Part shown: positions 45,509-54,869 of the stretch, in pieces | How the letters are laid out: each line of letters opens with the position of its first letter | How positions within the stretch are numbered: the stretch's first letter is position 1 | NCBI GenBank assembly: GCA_937975765.1 | Contig: CALJUR010000060.1 | Location: 17,191-81,190, forward strand | Direction: 5' to 3' | DNA from: an uncultured Myxococcales bacterium | GTDB taxonomy: Bacteria; Myxococcota_A; UBA9042; DTJE01 | DNA length: 64,000 nucleotides | Program-made: the position numbers and the translations under genes | The notes under the pieces: model-generated | What the model was told of the DNA's origin: nothing | Database searches by the model: none | What the model saw: only the letters and a program-made list of their open reading frames with translations

Positions 45509-45603
45509 GGACGGTCAAAGAACACATAACCCCTGGCAGGCACGGCATACCGACCCGGAGACGCCGTCCGGAGAAGCCCTGGATACGCCTCGAAAAGGAG
45601 AAG

Positions 45604-45646
45604 GAAAAATGGGAGGCTGGCCCTCTTTTCGGGGGTCAGGCCAGCG
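45604..45646 (-). terminator. Terminator of the pduS-pduT operon
   Basis: In the transcript, GCTGGCC and GGCCAGC form a 7-bp stem that includes the pduT stop codon region, with inner C/G pairs. It is followed by CTCCCATTTTTCC, a short U-tract. A plausible intrinsic terminator. Confidence 0.55.
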
Positions 45647-46187
45647 CGCGGCCCAGGTCGGCGTGCGGGGCGGGGATCAGTTCGCTGCGCAGCAGCAGGC
45701 CGGACTCGACCGCGGCGACTCCGGCGGCCAGCGCGGCCTCGACGGAGTACTGGTCGCCGGTCATCGTGACGTAGGCCTTGCCGCCCAGGCCGGTGCCCAG
45801 GCGGATCTCGATCAGGGTGATCTCGGCGGCCTTGCAGGCGGCGTCGGCGGCCAACACCGTCGCGGCGATGGACCACGTCTCGATGATGCCCACGGCCATC
45901 AGGCCCGGCAGCGGCTGCACCGCGGCCATCGAGGGCAGCACCTGCGGGTGCACCTGCGGGATCACCAGCCGGTCCACGACGTACTGGCCGCCGTAGTGCA
46001 CGCCAGTCTCCATCGACAGGCGCACCGACTCCTCGTCGCCCGCGATCAGCACGGTGTACTTGCCCGGGCACACGGCCTGCGACTTGACGATCTGGACCGG
46101 CGCGCGCTTGGCCATGGCGTCGGACGCCACGATGCCGCGGGCGATGCTGGTCAACTCCAGGAGGCCGATGGCGGGGGGATGGCTCAT
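45636..46187 (-). CDS. pduT: Microcompartment shell protein PduT (Fe-S trimer)
   Basis: 183 aa with two BMC domains in tandem (about 5-90 and 97-180). It matches PduT across its length: IGLLELTSIARGI, VDRLVIPQVHPQVLP, VGIIETWSIAATVLAADAAC, GLGGKAYVTMTGD, ELIPAPH. Cys40 in the SQAVCPGKY loop corresponds to the PduT cysteine that holds a [4Fe-4S] cluster in the pore of the trimer. PduT is thought to pass electrons across the shell. It overlaps pduS by 4 bases (ATGA). No other shell or enzyme genes of a microcompartment are in the window. Confidence 0.93.
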   Translation of the reverse strand: MSHPPAIGLLELTSIARGIVASDAMAKRAPVQIVKSQAVCPGKYTVLIAGDEESVRLSMETGVHYGGQYVVDRLVIPQVHPQVLPSMAAVQPLPGLMAVGIIETWSIAATVLAADAACKAAEITLIEIRLGTGLGGKAYVTMTGDQYSVEAALAAGVAAVESGLLLRSELIPAPHADLGRALA

Positions 46188-47509
46188 GGGGCCCTCTCGA
46201 TGCGGACGGACGCGCCGTCCACGTGCGACACCACGCCGTCCATCGAGGCGTGGACCCGGGCGCCCAGGGCGCCTTCCGGGATCTCGCCCACGACATCGCC
46301 GAGCCGGACGCGATCCCCGGCCTTCACCGTCGGCCGGGCCGGCGCGCCGATGTGCTGCTTCAGCGGCAGCACGACCTCGTAGGGGTCCGGGACGCGCTGG
46401 ATCGCGCCCTCGTGCGGCAGCAGGTAGGACGACAGGCCCAGGCGCAGCGCCAGCCGCGGCTTGGGCGGGCGGGCCCACTTCTGCGAGTCCAGCGCCTGCG
46501 TCCGGTTGCGGTAGGGGTTGGTCGCCTTGCGGGCGGCGCAGCGGCCGCGGTACTCGGCGAAGATCCGGCGCGGCGACAGGCCCAGCGGGCACGACCACTG
46601 GTCGCACACGCCGCACTGGCTGCACAGGAAGGACATCGCCTCCAGTTCCGGTGGAACGTCCCAGGCCGACAGCGCGGCACGCATCGCCAGGTGCGGCGCG
46701 ATCCGGTGGCCCAGCAAGGCGCGCGGGCACAGGTCCGTGCAGATCCGGCACTGGCAGCAGCCGGCCGTCGCGCGCCGCATCTCGGTGCGCGTGTCGATGC
46801 GGCGCGTCCGGACGACGGGATGGTCGTCGGGCAGCACCAGGTAGCCGGAGGTCGTCTTCGTGACCGGCTGGGCCAGCGACGGGATCAGCCAGCCCATCAT
46901 CGGGCCGCCCTCGACCACCTCGACGTCCCGGCTCAGCGCGCCGCCCGCCGCCGCGATCACCTCGGCCGCCGACGTGCCGATCGGGGCCTCGTACACGCCG
47001 GGCCGGGCGACCTCGCCGGTGACCGTGATCGGCCGGGTCGTCACCGGGATCCCCTGCGCCGCGCGCCGCACGTTCAGCAGCGTCGCGACGTTGTCGACCA
47101 CGACGCCGACCTCGGGCGGGATGCCGCCCTCGGGCACCACGCGGCCCGTGACCTCGTGCACCGTGACGTGCTCGTCACCCGCCGGGTAGAAGTCCTCCAG
47201 CAGGAACAGCTCGACCTCGGGGCCGTCCTTCAGCAGGGGCCGCACGCGATCGATGACGGGGTGGTAGTTGTTCTTGACCGCCAGGACCCGCCGGCGCGCC
47301 CCGACCGCGTCCGCGGCGGCCCGGATGGCCCACAGGATGGCCTCGGCGTTCGCCAGCGTGACCCACTGGTCGGTGACCAGGCAGGGCTCGCACTCGGCGC
47401 CGTTGGCGATGAACGTGTCGGCGTGGGCGGCCAGCTTGACGTGCGTCGGGAACCCGGCCCCGCCCGCACCGACGACCCCCGCCTCCCGCACCGCGTCCGC
47501 CAGCGTCAC
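46184..47509 (-). CDS. pduS: PduS-type flavin/Fe-S electron carrier (RnfC-like)
   Basis: 441 aa from GTG at 47509; the family's N-terminus (DAVREAGVVGAGGAGFPTHVKL) begins there and an extended -10 lies upstream. PduS binds FMN and two [4Fe-4S] clusters and reduces cobalamin in propanediol microcompartments. Visible: glycine-rich flavin motif, NGAECEP, SLBB-like region (about 150-190), cluster I cysteines near residues 251, 254, 257 and 261 followed by Pro, cluster II near 296, 299, 302 and 307 (CSQCGVCDQWSCP), and a C-terminal barrel-sandwich (VHASMDGVVSHVDG). The pduS-pduT order matches the Salmonella pdu operon. It may act here as a generic NADH-linked carrier to PduT. Confidence 0.92.
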   Translation of the reverse strand: MTLADAVREAGVVGAGGAGFPTHVKLAAHADTFIANGAECEPCLVTDQWVTLANAEAILWAIRAAADAVGARRRVLAVKNNYHPVIDRVRPLLKDGPEVELFLLEDFYPAGDEHVTVHEVTGRVVPEGGIPPEVGVVVDNVATLLNVRRAAQGIPVTTRPITVTGEVARPGVYEAPIGTSAAEVIAAAGGALSRDVEVVEGGPMMGWLIPSLAQPVTKTTSGYLVLPDDHPVVRTRRIDTRTEMRRATAGCCQCRICTDLCPRALLGHRIAPHLAMRAALSAWDVPPELEAMSFLCSQCGVCDQWSCPLGLSPRRIFAEYRGRCAARKATNPYRNRTQALDSQKWARPPKPRLALRLGLSSYLLPHEGAIQRVPDPYEVVLPLKQHIGAPARPTVKAGDRVRLGDVVGEIPEGALGARVHASMDGVVSHVDGASVRIERAP

Positions 47510-47539
47510 CGCGCCTGCCCCGTCCGGTTCCGGGGGCGG

Positions 47540-47548
47540 AGTGTAGCA
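47540..47548 (-). promoter_or_regulatory. Extended -10 promoter for pduS-pduT
   Basis: Minus-strand TGCTACACT is an extended -10 element. Transcription would start near 47533, about 25 bases before the GTG at 47509. No -35 is evident, which is typical of extended -10 promoters. Confidence 0.45.
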
Positions 47549-47616
47549 CAAGGTGCGGCGCGGCGCGTTCCGTGGATGCGGCCGCCCGGGCACGCAGGCG
47601 GAGGCGGCGGGATCGC

Positions 47617-48276
47617 ATGGCGATCTCCCGCCGGAGCCGGAGTCGACCCGGGCCGGTACCTGTGCTAACGATCGCGCGAACCTCGGCGGAGACGCGCGTC
47701 GTGTGGGAATGGTACCTGGGCACGGTCAAGGAGTTCCCGTTCGCCTCGGCCGCCGTGCAGTTCGCGGTGCTGGGGACGCTGGGCGAGATGCTGTCGACCC
47801 GCATCCGGGACGGGGCGTGGGGCGCCATGCTGCGGCCCGCGCGCGTGTTGCTGAAGGCGGTCGGCTGGGCGCTGCTGGGCGTCTACATCAAGGTCATGTT
47901 CAAGACCGCGGTGGCCGGCGTCGCCGCGCTCGGCCTGCCCGTTCCCGACCCGGCCGCGCAGGACCTCGCGGGACTGCTGGGGTCGGCCCTGGCGACGTCG
48001 GCGCTGATGAACGTGATGCTGGGCCCGTCGATGATGGTGCTGCACCGGCTGGCGGACAACGCGATCGACCGCGCGCTGGGCGCTCCGCCCGCCGGCTGGA
48101 AGGGGCTGGGCAAGGGCATGCTGACACTGCTGTGGCTGTGGATTCCGCTGCACACCGTGTCCTTCTCGCAGGTCCCGGACGTCCGCATCGGGGTCGCCGC
48201 CTTCCTGTCGATGGTGCTGGGGATCGTGATGGGCTGGACCAACCGGAAGCCGGTCGCGGTGCCCGTACTCCGCTGA
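47617..48276 (+). CDS. Membrane protein, Mpv17/PMP22-like
   Basis: About 219 aa from ATG at 47617 (GGAGG about 12 bases upstream); a GTG at 47662 is an alternative. Four hydrophobic segments: about 40-60, 75-105, 125-150 and 170-205. Motifs EFPFASAAVQFAVLGTLGE, GWALLGVYIKVMFKTAVAGV, SALMNVMLGPSMMVLHR, WLWIPLHTVSF and LGIVMGWTNRK recall bacterial proteins annotated Mpv17/PMP22-like. Function unknown. It is divergent from pduS with about 100 bases between. Confidence 0.65.
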   Translation: MAISRRSRSRPGPVPVLTIARTSAETRVVWEWYLGTVKEFPFASAAVQFAVLGTLGEMLSTRIRDGAWGAMLRPARVLLKAVGWALLGVYIKVMFKTAVAGVAALGLPVPDPAAQDLAGLLGSALATSALMNVMLGPSMMVLHRLADNAIDRALGAPPAGWKGLGKGMLTLLWLWIPLHTVSFSQVPDVRIGVAAFLSMVLGIVMGWTNRKPVAVPVLR

Positions 48277-48330
48277 ATTCCAGGGTTTCTCGCCTGCCGG
48301 AAACGGGGAGCCGCCCCGTCGTTTTTCCCC

Positions 48331-48357
48331 TTGCATCGCCGCCCGTATCTGTAGAAT
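48331..48357 (+). promoter_or_regulatory. Possible promoter for the ASH/VWA lipoprotein
   Basis: TTGCAT (48331-48336) and TAGAAT (48352-48357), spacer 15 bases, which is short; about 48 bases before the ATG at 48405. Confidence 0.4.
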
Positions 48358-48404
48358 GATGCGTCCCGGTTTCCGGTGATGGGTCCCTCGGGGGAGGTGC
48401 TCGA

Positions 48405-51400
48405 ATGAAGATGGCGCGTTGTCTGGTGCTCGGGCTGGCCGTGGCGATGCTGGCGGGACCCGGGAGCATGGGGTGCTCGTGTGGCGACCAGGGCGGCCAG
48501 GTCGCGAAGGACCTGAACCTGCTGGCGATCCCGAACTACCTCGCGTTCGGCACGGTCCCGCTGAACGGCCAGAAATCCCTGACGGTCACCCTGACCCACA
48601 TCGGCCTGTCCGGCACGGTCCAGTTGACCGACATCGAGCTGGAGGACCTGGGCAGCGAGTTCACCTTCTCGCGGCCGGACAAGGCCAGCCTGGAGGTCGG
48701 CGAATCGACCCAGATCACCGTGACCTACGCGCCGCTGGCGGCGTCGTCCCCGGACGGCGCGCTGCTCGTGCGCCACAACGTGGCGGTGCTGGGCGGCCTG
48801 ACCCGCATCCCGGTCACCGCGAACGGCCAGGTCGGCGACATCGTGGTCGAACCGAACCCCATCGAATTCGGTCAGGTCGATGTCGGCACCGACAGGATGC
48901 TGGACGTGCAGTTGCGCAACGACGGCTCGGACTCGGTCGTGCTGAACGCGATCTCGCTGCGCCTGGACGGGTCGCCGGACTTCACCCTGGAGGCGATCAA
49001 CCTGCCCGACGGCGCGACGATGCCGTACACGCTGGCGCCGAAGTCCGACCTGTGGCTGGTCATGAAGTACAAGCCGTTGAACGGCGGTGCGGACACGTCC
49101 ACGCTGGTCATCGAAGGCGACACGCGCGGCCAGTACGCGGCGTGGTCGTTCGACGTGACGGGCGAGGAACTGGGCCCGCACCTCGTGGCCAGCCCCGGCC
49201 AGATCGACTTCCTGTGGGTGCCGCTGAACACGCAGGCCGAGCCCCAGTTGCTGATGGTCGAGAACCAGGGGAACGCGGACCTGCTGATCCCGGCCGGCGG
49301 CCTGGTCCTGTGGCCCGGGTCCGACGAGAACATCTCCGTGACGGACGCGCCGGCCGAGGACCTGAGGATCGCCCCCGGCAATTCCCACGAATTCCACCTG
49401 ACCTGGAAGCCGACCGTGGTGCTGCCCGACGACGGTTCGCCGATCGGCCAGTTGATGATCACCTCGAACGACCTGTCGCAGAGCCCGACGGCGATCCCGA
49501 TTTACGGCCGGGCGGACGCACCGATCCTGACGGTCATCCCCGGCACCATCGACATGGGCTTCGGCGCCATGATGACGCCGGTCGAGCGCCAGGTCACGCT
49601 CCGCAACGACGGCCACGGCAACCTGAACATCGCGAACCTGTCCCTCCTGGACGTGTCGGACACGCGGTACGCGGACGAGTTCCAACTGGTGCGCGGCACC
49701 GAGAAGGGCAGCAGCATCGGCGCCTTCGACATCGGCGGCGCCGCGTCGGAAGGCATCAAGGTCGTCTTCACCAACAAGGCCGCCCAGGCCGACAAGGGCC
49801 AGACCGTCACCGCGACGCTGCGCATCACCTCGAACTACCTGGGCCACGAGACGATCGACGTGCCGATCACGGTGACCCGGTCCGATGCCCCGATCTGCAA
49901 CATCGCCCTGGTGCCCATGTCGCTGAACTTCGGCACCGTCGCGATCGGCTTCCCGAAGGACATGCCGGTCCGGCTGGTCAACGTCGGCACCGGCTACTGC
50001 ACGTTCCGCAGCGCGCAGATCAACGACTGCTCCAGCGGCATGCTGGGCGGCTACACCTGCAGCGCCCCGTTCTCCGGGGCCAGCTCGTCGATCTTCAAGC
50101 TGTCGGGCATCCCGGCCACGACGACGAACGGCCTGGCCCCCGGCTCGACGACCGAGATGTCCGTGCGGTTCAACCCGCCGAACGCCAGCCCGCTGTTCGG
50201 CCTGCTGAACCAGTACGGCGGCGTGCTGGGCATCAAGGTCTACGACGAGACGCTGAAGAAGGAGATCATCCTGCCGAAGGGCATGGGCACGCCCGCGACC
50301 TATAACGCCAACCTGGTCGCCGCATCCGGCATCGCGAAGATCAGCATCCTGCCCGGCGAGGTGAAGTTCGGCGTCACGACGATCGGCTGCTTCAGCAAGA
50401 CCTACAAGGTCTGCATCTACAACTCCGGCAACGCGCCGCTGGCCGTCACCGACGTCGTGCTGAAGGGCTGCAGCCCCGAGTTCAAGGTCAAGAACATCCC
50501 GAAACTGCCGATCTCGGTCCAGAACGGCGCGCCGAAGTGCATCGAGACGGTCTACGCGCCGCAGGACGAGGGGGACGACACCTGCATCCTGCAGATCGAG
50601 GCCACGGACGCCTCGTCGCCGACCGTCGCGGTCAAGCTGACCGGCAGCGGCACCTACGAGACCCACCAGGTGGACGAGTTCACGCAGGTGACGGGCCAGG
50701 AGGTCGACATCCTCTTCATCATCGACGACTCCGGCTCGATGTGCGAGGAGCAGACCCGGCTGAACCAGTCGTTCAGCGACTTCATCGCGCAGGCCAACGT
50801 GTGGAAGAACGACTTCCACATCGGCGGCATCAGCGTGAACGTCACCGACGAGGGGGTCATCGGCCGGTTGAACCGCGGCGACACCAAGGTCACGCCGCGC
50901 TTCATGACGAAGTCCAATGGCGGCTCGTTCTCGAAGATGACGATGTACGGCTGCGACGGCGGCTCGGACTCGCAGGAGGCCGGCATGCAGGCGGCCCAGA
51001 CCGCGCTGTCGGCGCCGCTGGCGACGGACACCGGCGTGGCCTGCTCGACCGACACGGAGTGCAAGAACGACGCGAACATCTGCCCGGACCCGGGCGCGTG
51101 CGGCTACACGTGCATCGAGGGGACCTGCGGCGGCTTCAATTCGCGGTTCCTGCGCGAGAACGCCCAGTTGGAGATGGTCGCCCTGTCCGACGAGGAGGAC
51201 CAGTCCTCCGGAGGCCTGCCCTTCTACGTGGACTTCTTCAAGAACATCAAGGGCTGGTACAACGTGGACATGATGCACTTCAACGCCATCGTCGGCATCG
51301 AGGGCGTCCCGTCCAAGCCGTCCAGCAACGACGGCGACTGCGTGGCGTCGGACGGCGGCACCGCGGCCTCCGGCGACCGGTACCTGCAGGTGGCGGAGGA

Positions 51401-51677
51401 GACCGGCGGCCTGTCCGGCTCGATCTGCGAGTCGTCATACTCCGGCATCATGAACAAGATCGGCGACGTCACCTTCCACCCGAAGGTCCAGTTCTTCCTG
51501 TCGCGCCTGGCCGACCCGGCGACGGTGTCGGTGCAGGTGAACGGCAGCGCGTGCACGACCGGCTGGCGCTACGACGCGCCGTCCAACTCGGTCATCTTCG
51601 ACCTGCAGGGCTCGTGCATGCCCGGTCCGGGCGACAAGATCCGCATCGAGTACGAGACCCTCTGCCTGACGTCCTAG
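48405..51677 (+). CDS. Large lipoprotein with ASH/choice-of-anchor-D repeats and VWA domain
   Basis: 1090 aa; ATG behind GGGGGAGGTG. Lipobox GSMGC (Cys24). Six or so ASH (SPD-2/Hydin-like) beta units of about 110 residues fill residues 40-760, each with cores such as PNPIEFGQVDVGTDRMLDVQLRN and PGEVKFGVTTIGC. Residues about 765-1010 are a von Willebrand A domain with MIDAS motif DDSGSM (about 772-777) and a later Cys-rich loop (CSTDTECKNDANICPDPGACGYTC). The last 70 residues are another beta unit. VWA domains bind ligands through a metal site. A cell-surface adhesion or scaffold role is inferred. SNase gene follows on the same strand. Confidence 0.85.
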   Translation: MKMARCLVLGLAVAMLAGPGSMGCSCGDQGGQVAKDLNLLAIPNYLAFGTVPLNGQKSLTVTLTHIGLSGTVQLTDIELEDLGSEFTFSRPDKASLEVGESTQITVTYAPLAASSPDGALLVRHNVAVLGGLTRIPVTANGQVGDIVVEPNPIEFGQVDVGTDRMLDVQLRNDGSDSVVLNAISLRLDGSPDFTLEAINLPDGATMPYTLAPKSDLWLVMKYKPLNGGADTSTLVIEGDTRGQYAAWSFDVTGEELGPHLVASPGQIDFLWVPLNTQAEPQLLMVENQGNADLLIPAGGLVLWPGSDENISVTDAPAEDLRIAPGNSHEFHLTWKPTVVLPDDGSPIGQLMITSNDLSQSPTAIPIYGRADAPILTVIPGTIDMGFGAMMTPVERQVTLRNDGHGNLNIANLSLLDVSDTRYADEFQLVRGTEKGSSIGAFDIGGAASEGIKVVFTNKAAQADKGQTVTATLRITSNYLGHETIDVPITVTRSDAPICNIALVPMSLNFGTVAIGFPKDMPVRLVNVGTGYCTFRSAQINDCSSGMLGGYTCSAPFSGASSSIFKLSGIPATTTNGLAPGSTTEMSVRFNPPNASPLFGLLNQYGGVLGIKVYDETLKKEIILPKGMGTPATYNANLVAASGIAKISILPGEVKFGVTTIGCFSKTYKVCIYNSGNAPLAVTDVVLKGCSPEFKVKNIPKLPISVQNGAPKCIETVYAPQDEGDDTCILQIEATDASSPTVAVKLTGSGTYETHQVDEFTQVTGQEVDILFIIDDSGSMCEEQTRLNQSFSDFIAQANVWKNDFHIGGISVNVTDEGVIGRLNRGDTKVTPRFMTKSNGGSFSKMTMYGCDGGSDSQEAGMQAAQTALSAPLATDTGVACSTDTECKNDANICPDPGACGYTCIEGTCGGFNSRFLRENAQLEMVALSDEEDQSSGGLPFYVDFFKNIKGWYNVDMMHFNAIVGIEGVPSKPSSNDGDCVASDGGTAASGDRYLQVAEETGGLSGSICESSYSGIMNKIGDVTFHPKVQFFLSRLADPATVSVQVNGSACTTGWRYDAPSNSVIFDLQGSCMPGPGDKIRIEYETLCLTS

Positions 51678-51729
51678 GCCCTCGCGGTCCCGGGACCTTC
51701 CCCCTTCCCGTCACGCCCGGAGGACCGCG

Positions 51730-52443
51730 ATGCGGGCCGGATCCCTCGTGCAAGGACCGTCCTTCCTGCTGGCGCCGATCCTCGCCGTCCTCGCGGTGGC
51801 GACGGGCGCGTTGGCCCACCCCGGGACCGTCGCTGCCGACGGATGCCACGCGTGCCGGCACGGGTGCGGGCCCTTCGGGCTGGCAGCGGGACAGCGCCAC
51901 TGCCACCCCGAGCGCCTGCAGGAGCAGCAGGAGCGGCGGGGCGGGAGCGCGAAGCTGGCGCGCGCCGAGGCCCGGATCGGCCGGGCCGGCGGCGACGCGC
52001 GGGAATTCGAGACGGAACGGGCGCGGATCCTGAAGGTTTCGGACGGGGACACCTTCCAGGTGGAGGCGGCCTCCGGGAAGGACAAGGTGCGCGTGCTGGG
52101 CATCGACTGCCCGGAGTCGTCGCACAACGCGAAATGCGAGCGCAACGGGCGGCAGGGCCGGGATTCCTGCGACGTGCAGGTGCCGCGCGGGCTGGCGGCG
52201 AAGCGTCGGGCGATCGAACTGCTGGCGGACGCCACCGTGACGCTGGAGGGGCCGTTCTCGCGCGACCCGTTCGGGCGGCGGTTGGCCTACGTGCGGCTGC
52301 CGGACGGGCAGGACTTCGGGCTGCTGATGATCCGGGAGGGCCGGTGCGAGGACTTCGGGTGGAAGTACCCGCACCCGCGATCCGGCGCCTACCGGAACGC
52401 GGGCCCCGGCGTGCGCGCGCCGGACGCATCCAGCCGTCCCTGA
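51730..52443 (+). CDS. Exported nuclease: YHYH-like motif plus SNase domain
   Basis: 237 aa; ATG behind GGAGG. Signal peptide (1-30). A YHYH-like segment (about 36-60: DGCHACRHGCGPFGL and HCH), a charged helix (60-95), then a staphylococcal-nuclease fold (about 98-220: ILKVSDGDTFQVEA, VRVLGIDCPE, FGRRLAYVRLPDGQDFGLLMIREG). The catalytic Arg and Asp positions look kept. Such proteins degrade extracellular DNA or RNA. Its 3' end overlaps the convergent comEC gene by 55 bases, unusual for real genes but both frames are convincing. Confidence 0.85.
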   Translation: MRAGSLVQGPSFLLAPILAVLAVATGALAHPGTVAADGCHACRHGCGPFGLAAGQRHCHPERLQEQQERRGGSAKLARAEARIGRAGGDAREFETERARILKVSDGDTFQVEAASGKDKVRVLGIDCPESSHNAKCERNGRQGRDSCDVQVPRGLAAKRRAIELLADATVTLEGPFSRDPFGRRLAYVRLPDGQDFGLLMIREGRCEDFGWKYPHPRSGAYRNAGPGVRAPDASSRP

Positions 52444-54815
52444 TCGTCCACCGTCACCGTCACGTCCCCCGCCTCCGGGGTCGCCAGCAGGGAGGCCCCG
52501 ATCGCCCGCACGCGCCGGACCGTCTCGGGGGACAGGTCCCGCTGCCGCCGTGTCCGGAAGCCGGAGACGATCGCCGTCCCGGGCCGCACGGCCTGCAGGA
52601 AGGCCGGGCTGGAGGCGCCGGGGCTGCCGTGGTGCCCCAGTTTCAGCACGTCGGCCCGCAGGTCGATCCCCGAATCCACCAGTGCCTCCTCGCCTTCCGA
52701 CTCCAGGTCGCCGGTCAGCAGCAGCGAACGGCCGCCCCACGAGACCCGGAAGACCAGCGACGCGTCGTTCCCCTTCCGGGGCGTGAGGGGAGGCGGCCAC
52801 AGCACCGGGGCCGGGTCGGCGCATCCAGGCAGGGCGTCCACCCCGGCGACGGCGCAGCGCACCGGCACGCCCCGGGCGCGCGCGTCCTGCAGCAGGCCCA
52901 GAAGGGGCTGCGCGTCGGCGGCGGGGCACGACGCGACCACCTCGCCGACGGCCAGGGACCGCAGCAGCAGCGGGGTGCCGCCGACGTGGTCCTCGTCGGC
53001 GTGCGTCAGGACCAGGCCGTCCAGCGAGTCGATTCCGGCGGCGCGCAGCTTCGCGACCAGGCCGGCGGACCCGTCGGCGGCGCGCGCCTCCCCGGCGTCC
53101 ACCAGGAAGGTGCGACCGGTCGGGCACCGGACCAGCACGGCGTCCCCCTTGCCCACGTCCAGGAAGGTCGCGGCCAGCGTGCCGGCCCCGGGCGGGGGGG
53201 CCGCCCGGGGGATCGCCAGGGCCAGGGCCAGCGCGGCCGGGAACGCGACCACCGCGGTGCCGGCGCGAGGCCGCAGCACCAGGGCGATGGCCGCCACCGA
53301 CGCGGCGAAGGTCGCGGCCAGCACCGGTGCGGACGGGGCGACCAGCGCGGGCAGCAACCGGGCCTGGACGCGCTGGGACGCCAGGAAGAGGTCCAGGATC
53401 CAGGCGACCGGCGGCGCGGCCCACGGCAGCAGGCCCGGGGCGACCGCGGCGATTCCCAGCAGCGCCAGCGCGGCCGGCATCACCACCAGCGTCGTGGCCG
53501 GGATCGCGAACAGGTTGGCCAGCGGGCCGACGGGACCGGTCTGCGAGAAGGCCAGCAGGGTGACGGGCGTGGTGGCCAGCGTGGCGGCCAGCGAGGACGC
53601 GAACACCACCAGCACGTTCCGCGCGGCGCGGGCCGCGAACGGGAGGTCGGCGGCAAGCCGGTCGCGCCAGGCGGCGGGCTGCACGGCGCGCACCAGCGGC
53701 GGCGCCAGGAAGGCCAGCCCCAGGATGGCGGAGTAGGACAGCAGGAACGAGATCGAGAAGGCGTCGCCCGGCCAGGCGATCAGCGAGGCGAAGCCGGTGG
53801 CCGCCACCGCCACGGTCAGGCCCTGCGGCCGGCCCGACAGCGCGCCGATGGCCGCGACGGCGAACATCCCCGCCGACCGCACCGCGGGGGGAGGCGAACC
53901 GGCCAGGCTCGACACGCCCCAGGCCGCCAGCAGGGAGGCCGCCATGTGCCACGCCGCGAGGTTCGTCGCGGGCCGCACCCGCACCAGCATCGGGCCCAGC
54001 AGGCGCACCACCAGCAGCCCGACCAGGAAGGCGGCCGCGGCCACGTGCAGCCCGGAGACCGACAGCACGTGCGCGGTGCCCAGCGCGGCCAGGTCGGCCC
54101 GGGTCCCGGCGTCGATCCCGTTGCCCTCCCCCAGCAGCACCGCCAGCGCGAAGTCCGCCGCCGGTCCGGGCAGGTGCAGTCGCAGGCGCATCGCCAGGAT
54201 CGACCGGACACGGTCGATCCTCGAGCCCGCCGGCAGCCCCGGACCCGACAGCACGACGACGTCGGGCGGCGCGACCAGGGCCAGCGTCGGCATCGCGGGC
54301 GGGCCCGGCCAGGATGGCGAGATCGCGTCCCGGGGCCGGCGCGGCGGGATCCATCGGCCCCGCACCGCCAGCACCCGGCCCTCGGGCAGGTCCAGGAACC
54401 CCGCGAACCGCACGCGCACGGTCCCGTCCGCGGGCGGCGCCACGCCCTCCGGGGGCGCGTCCAGCCGCTGCAGGCGGGCCTCGGCGACCGTCGCCAGCCG
54501 GTGCCGCTGCAGCAACCGCGTCACCCGCACCTCGGCCCGCACCGGGTCGGCGGGCGGCCGCATGCCGGCGTCCGCCGCGGGAGGCCCGGCGCCCAGGCCG
54601 ACCCGCAGGGCCCCCAGCGCGGCCAGCATCCACAGCGGCGCCGCGGCGCGGGCCGGCCGCAGCCCGCGCGTCGCCAGCAGCGTCCGGCCGCCGGCCGCGA
54701 TCGCGCCCCCGAGGCCCAGTGCGTGCGCCGCGCCGAGCAACCCGGCCGCCAGGATCCCCCCCAGCACCGCCAGGAAGGCCCACAGGATCGCGGGAGGTGG
54801 CGGCTGCCGGTGCAC
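52389..54815 (-). CDS. comEC: ComEC/Rec2 DNA-uptake channel
   Basis: 808 aa, usual length. N-terminal OB-like soluble region (about 85-185), a multi-span Competence domain (about 210-510: VLLGEGNGIDAGTRADLAALGTAHVLSVSGLH, FSISFLLSYSAILGL, TPVTLLAFSQTGPVGPLANLFAIP), then a beta-lactamase-like domain (about 545-790: FLDVGKGDAVLVRCPTGRTFLVDAG, LTHADEDHVGG, LLTGDLE, LKLGHHGS). ComEC carries single-stranded DNA across the inner membrane during transformation. With the ComEA-like protein at 6770-7114 it suggests natural competence. Confidence 0.95.
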   Translation of the reverse strand: MHRQPPPPAILWAFLAVLGGILAAGLLGAAHALGLGGAIAAGGRTLLATRGLRPARAAAPLWMLAALGALRVGLGAGPPAADAGMRPPADPVRAEVRVTRLLQRHRLATVAEARLQRLDAPPEGVAPPADGTVRVRFAGFLDLPEGRVLAVRGRWIPPRRPRDAISPSWPGPPAMPTLALVAPPDVVVLSGPGLPAGSRIDRVRSILAMRLRLHLPGPAADFALAVLLGEGNGIDAGTRADLAALGTAHVLSVSGLHVAAAAFLVGLLVVRLLGPMLVRVRPATNLAAWHMAASLLAAWGVSSLAGSPPPAVRSAGMFAVAAIGALSGRPQGLTVAVAATGFASLIAWPGDAFSISFLLSYSAILGLAFLAPPLVRAVQPAAWRDRLAADLPFAARAARNVLVVFASSLAATLATTPVTLLAFSQTGPVGPLANLFAIPATTLVVMPAALALLGIAAVAPGLLPWAAPPVAWILDLFLASQRVQARLLPALVAPSAPVLAATFAASVAAIALVLRPRAGTAVVAFPAALALALAIPRAAPPPGAGTLAATFLDVGKGDAVLVRCPTGRTFLVDAGEARAADGSAGLVAKLRAAGIDSLDGLVLTHADEDHVGGTPLLLRSLAVGEVVASCPAADAQPLLGLLQDARARGVPVRCAVAGVDALPGCADPAPVLWPPPLTPRKGNDASLVFRVSWGGRSLLLTGDLESEGEEALVDSGIDLRADVLKLGHHGSPGASSPAFLQAVRPGTAIVSGFRTRRQRDLSPETVRRVRAIGASLLATPEAGDVTVTVDDQGRLDASGARTPGPAFR

Positions 54816-54869
54816 GGGAGAGGATCGGGCCGGGGCGGCGGGCGTTTCAGGCGGGAGCCGGGCGGGAGG

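Noticed and set aside
47883..51278. 1131-codon minus-strand frame opposite the ASH/VWA gene
   Set aside because: Antisense shadow with repetitive His/Val/Arg composition and no recognisable domain.
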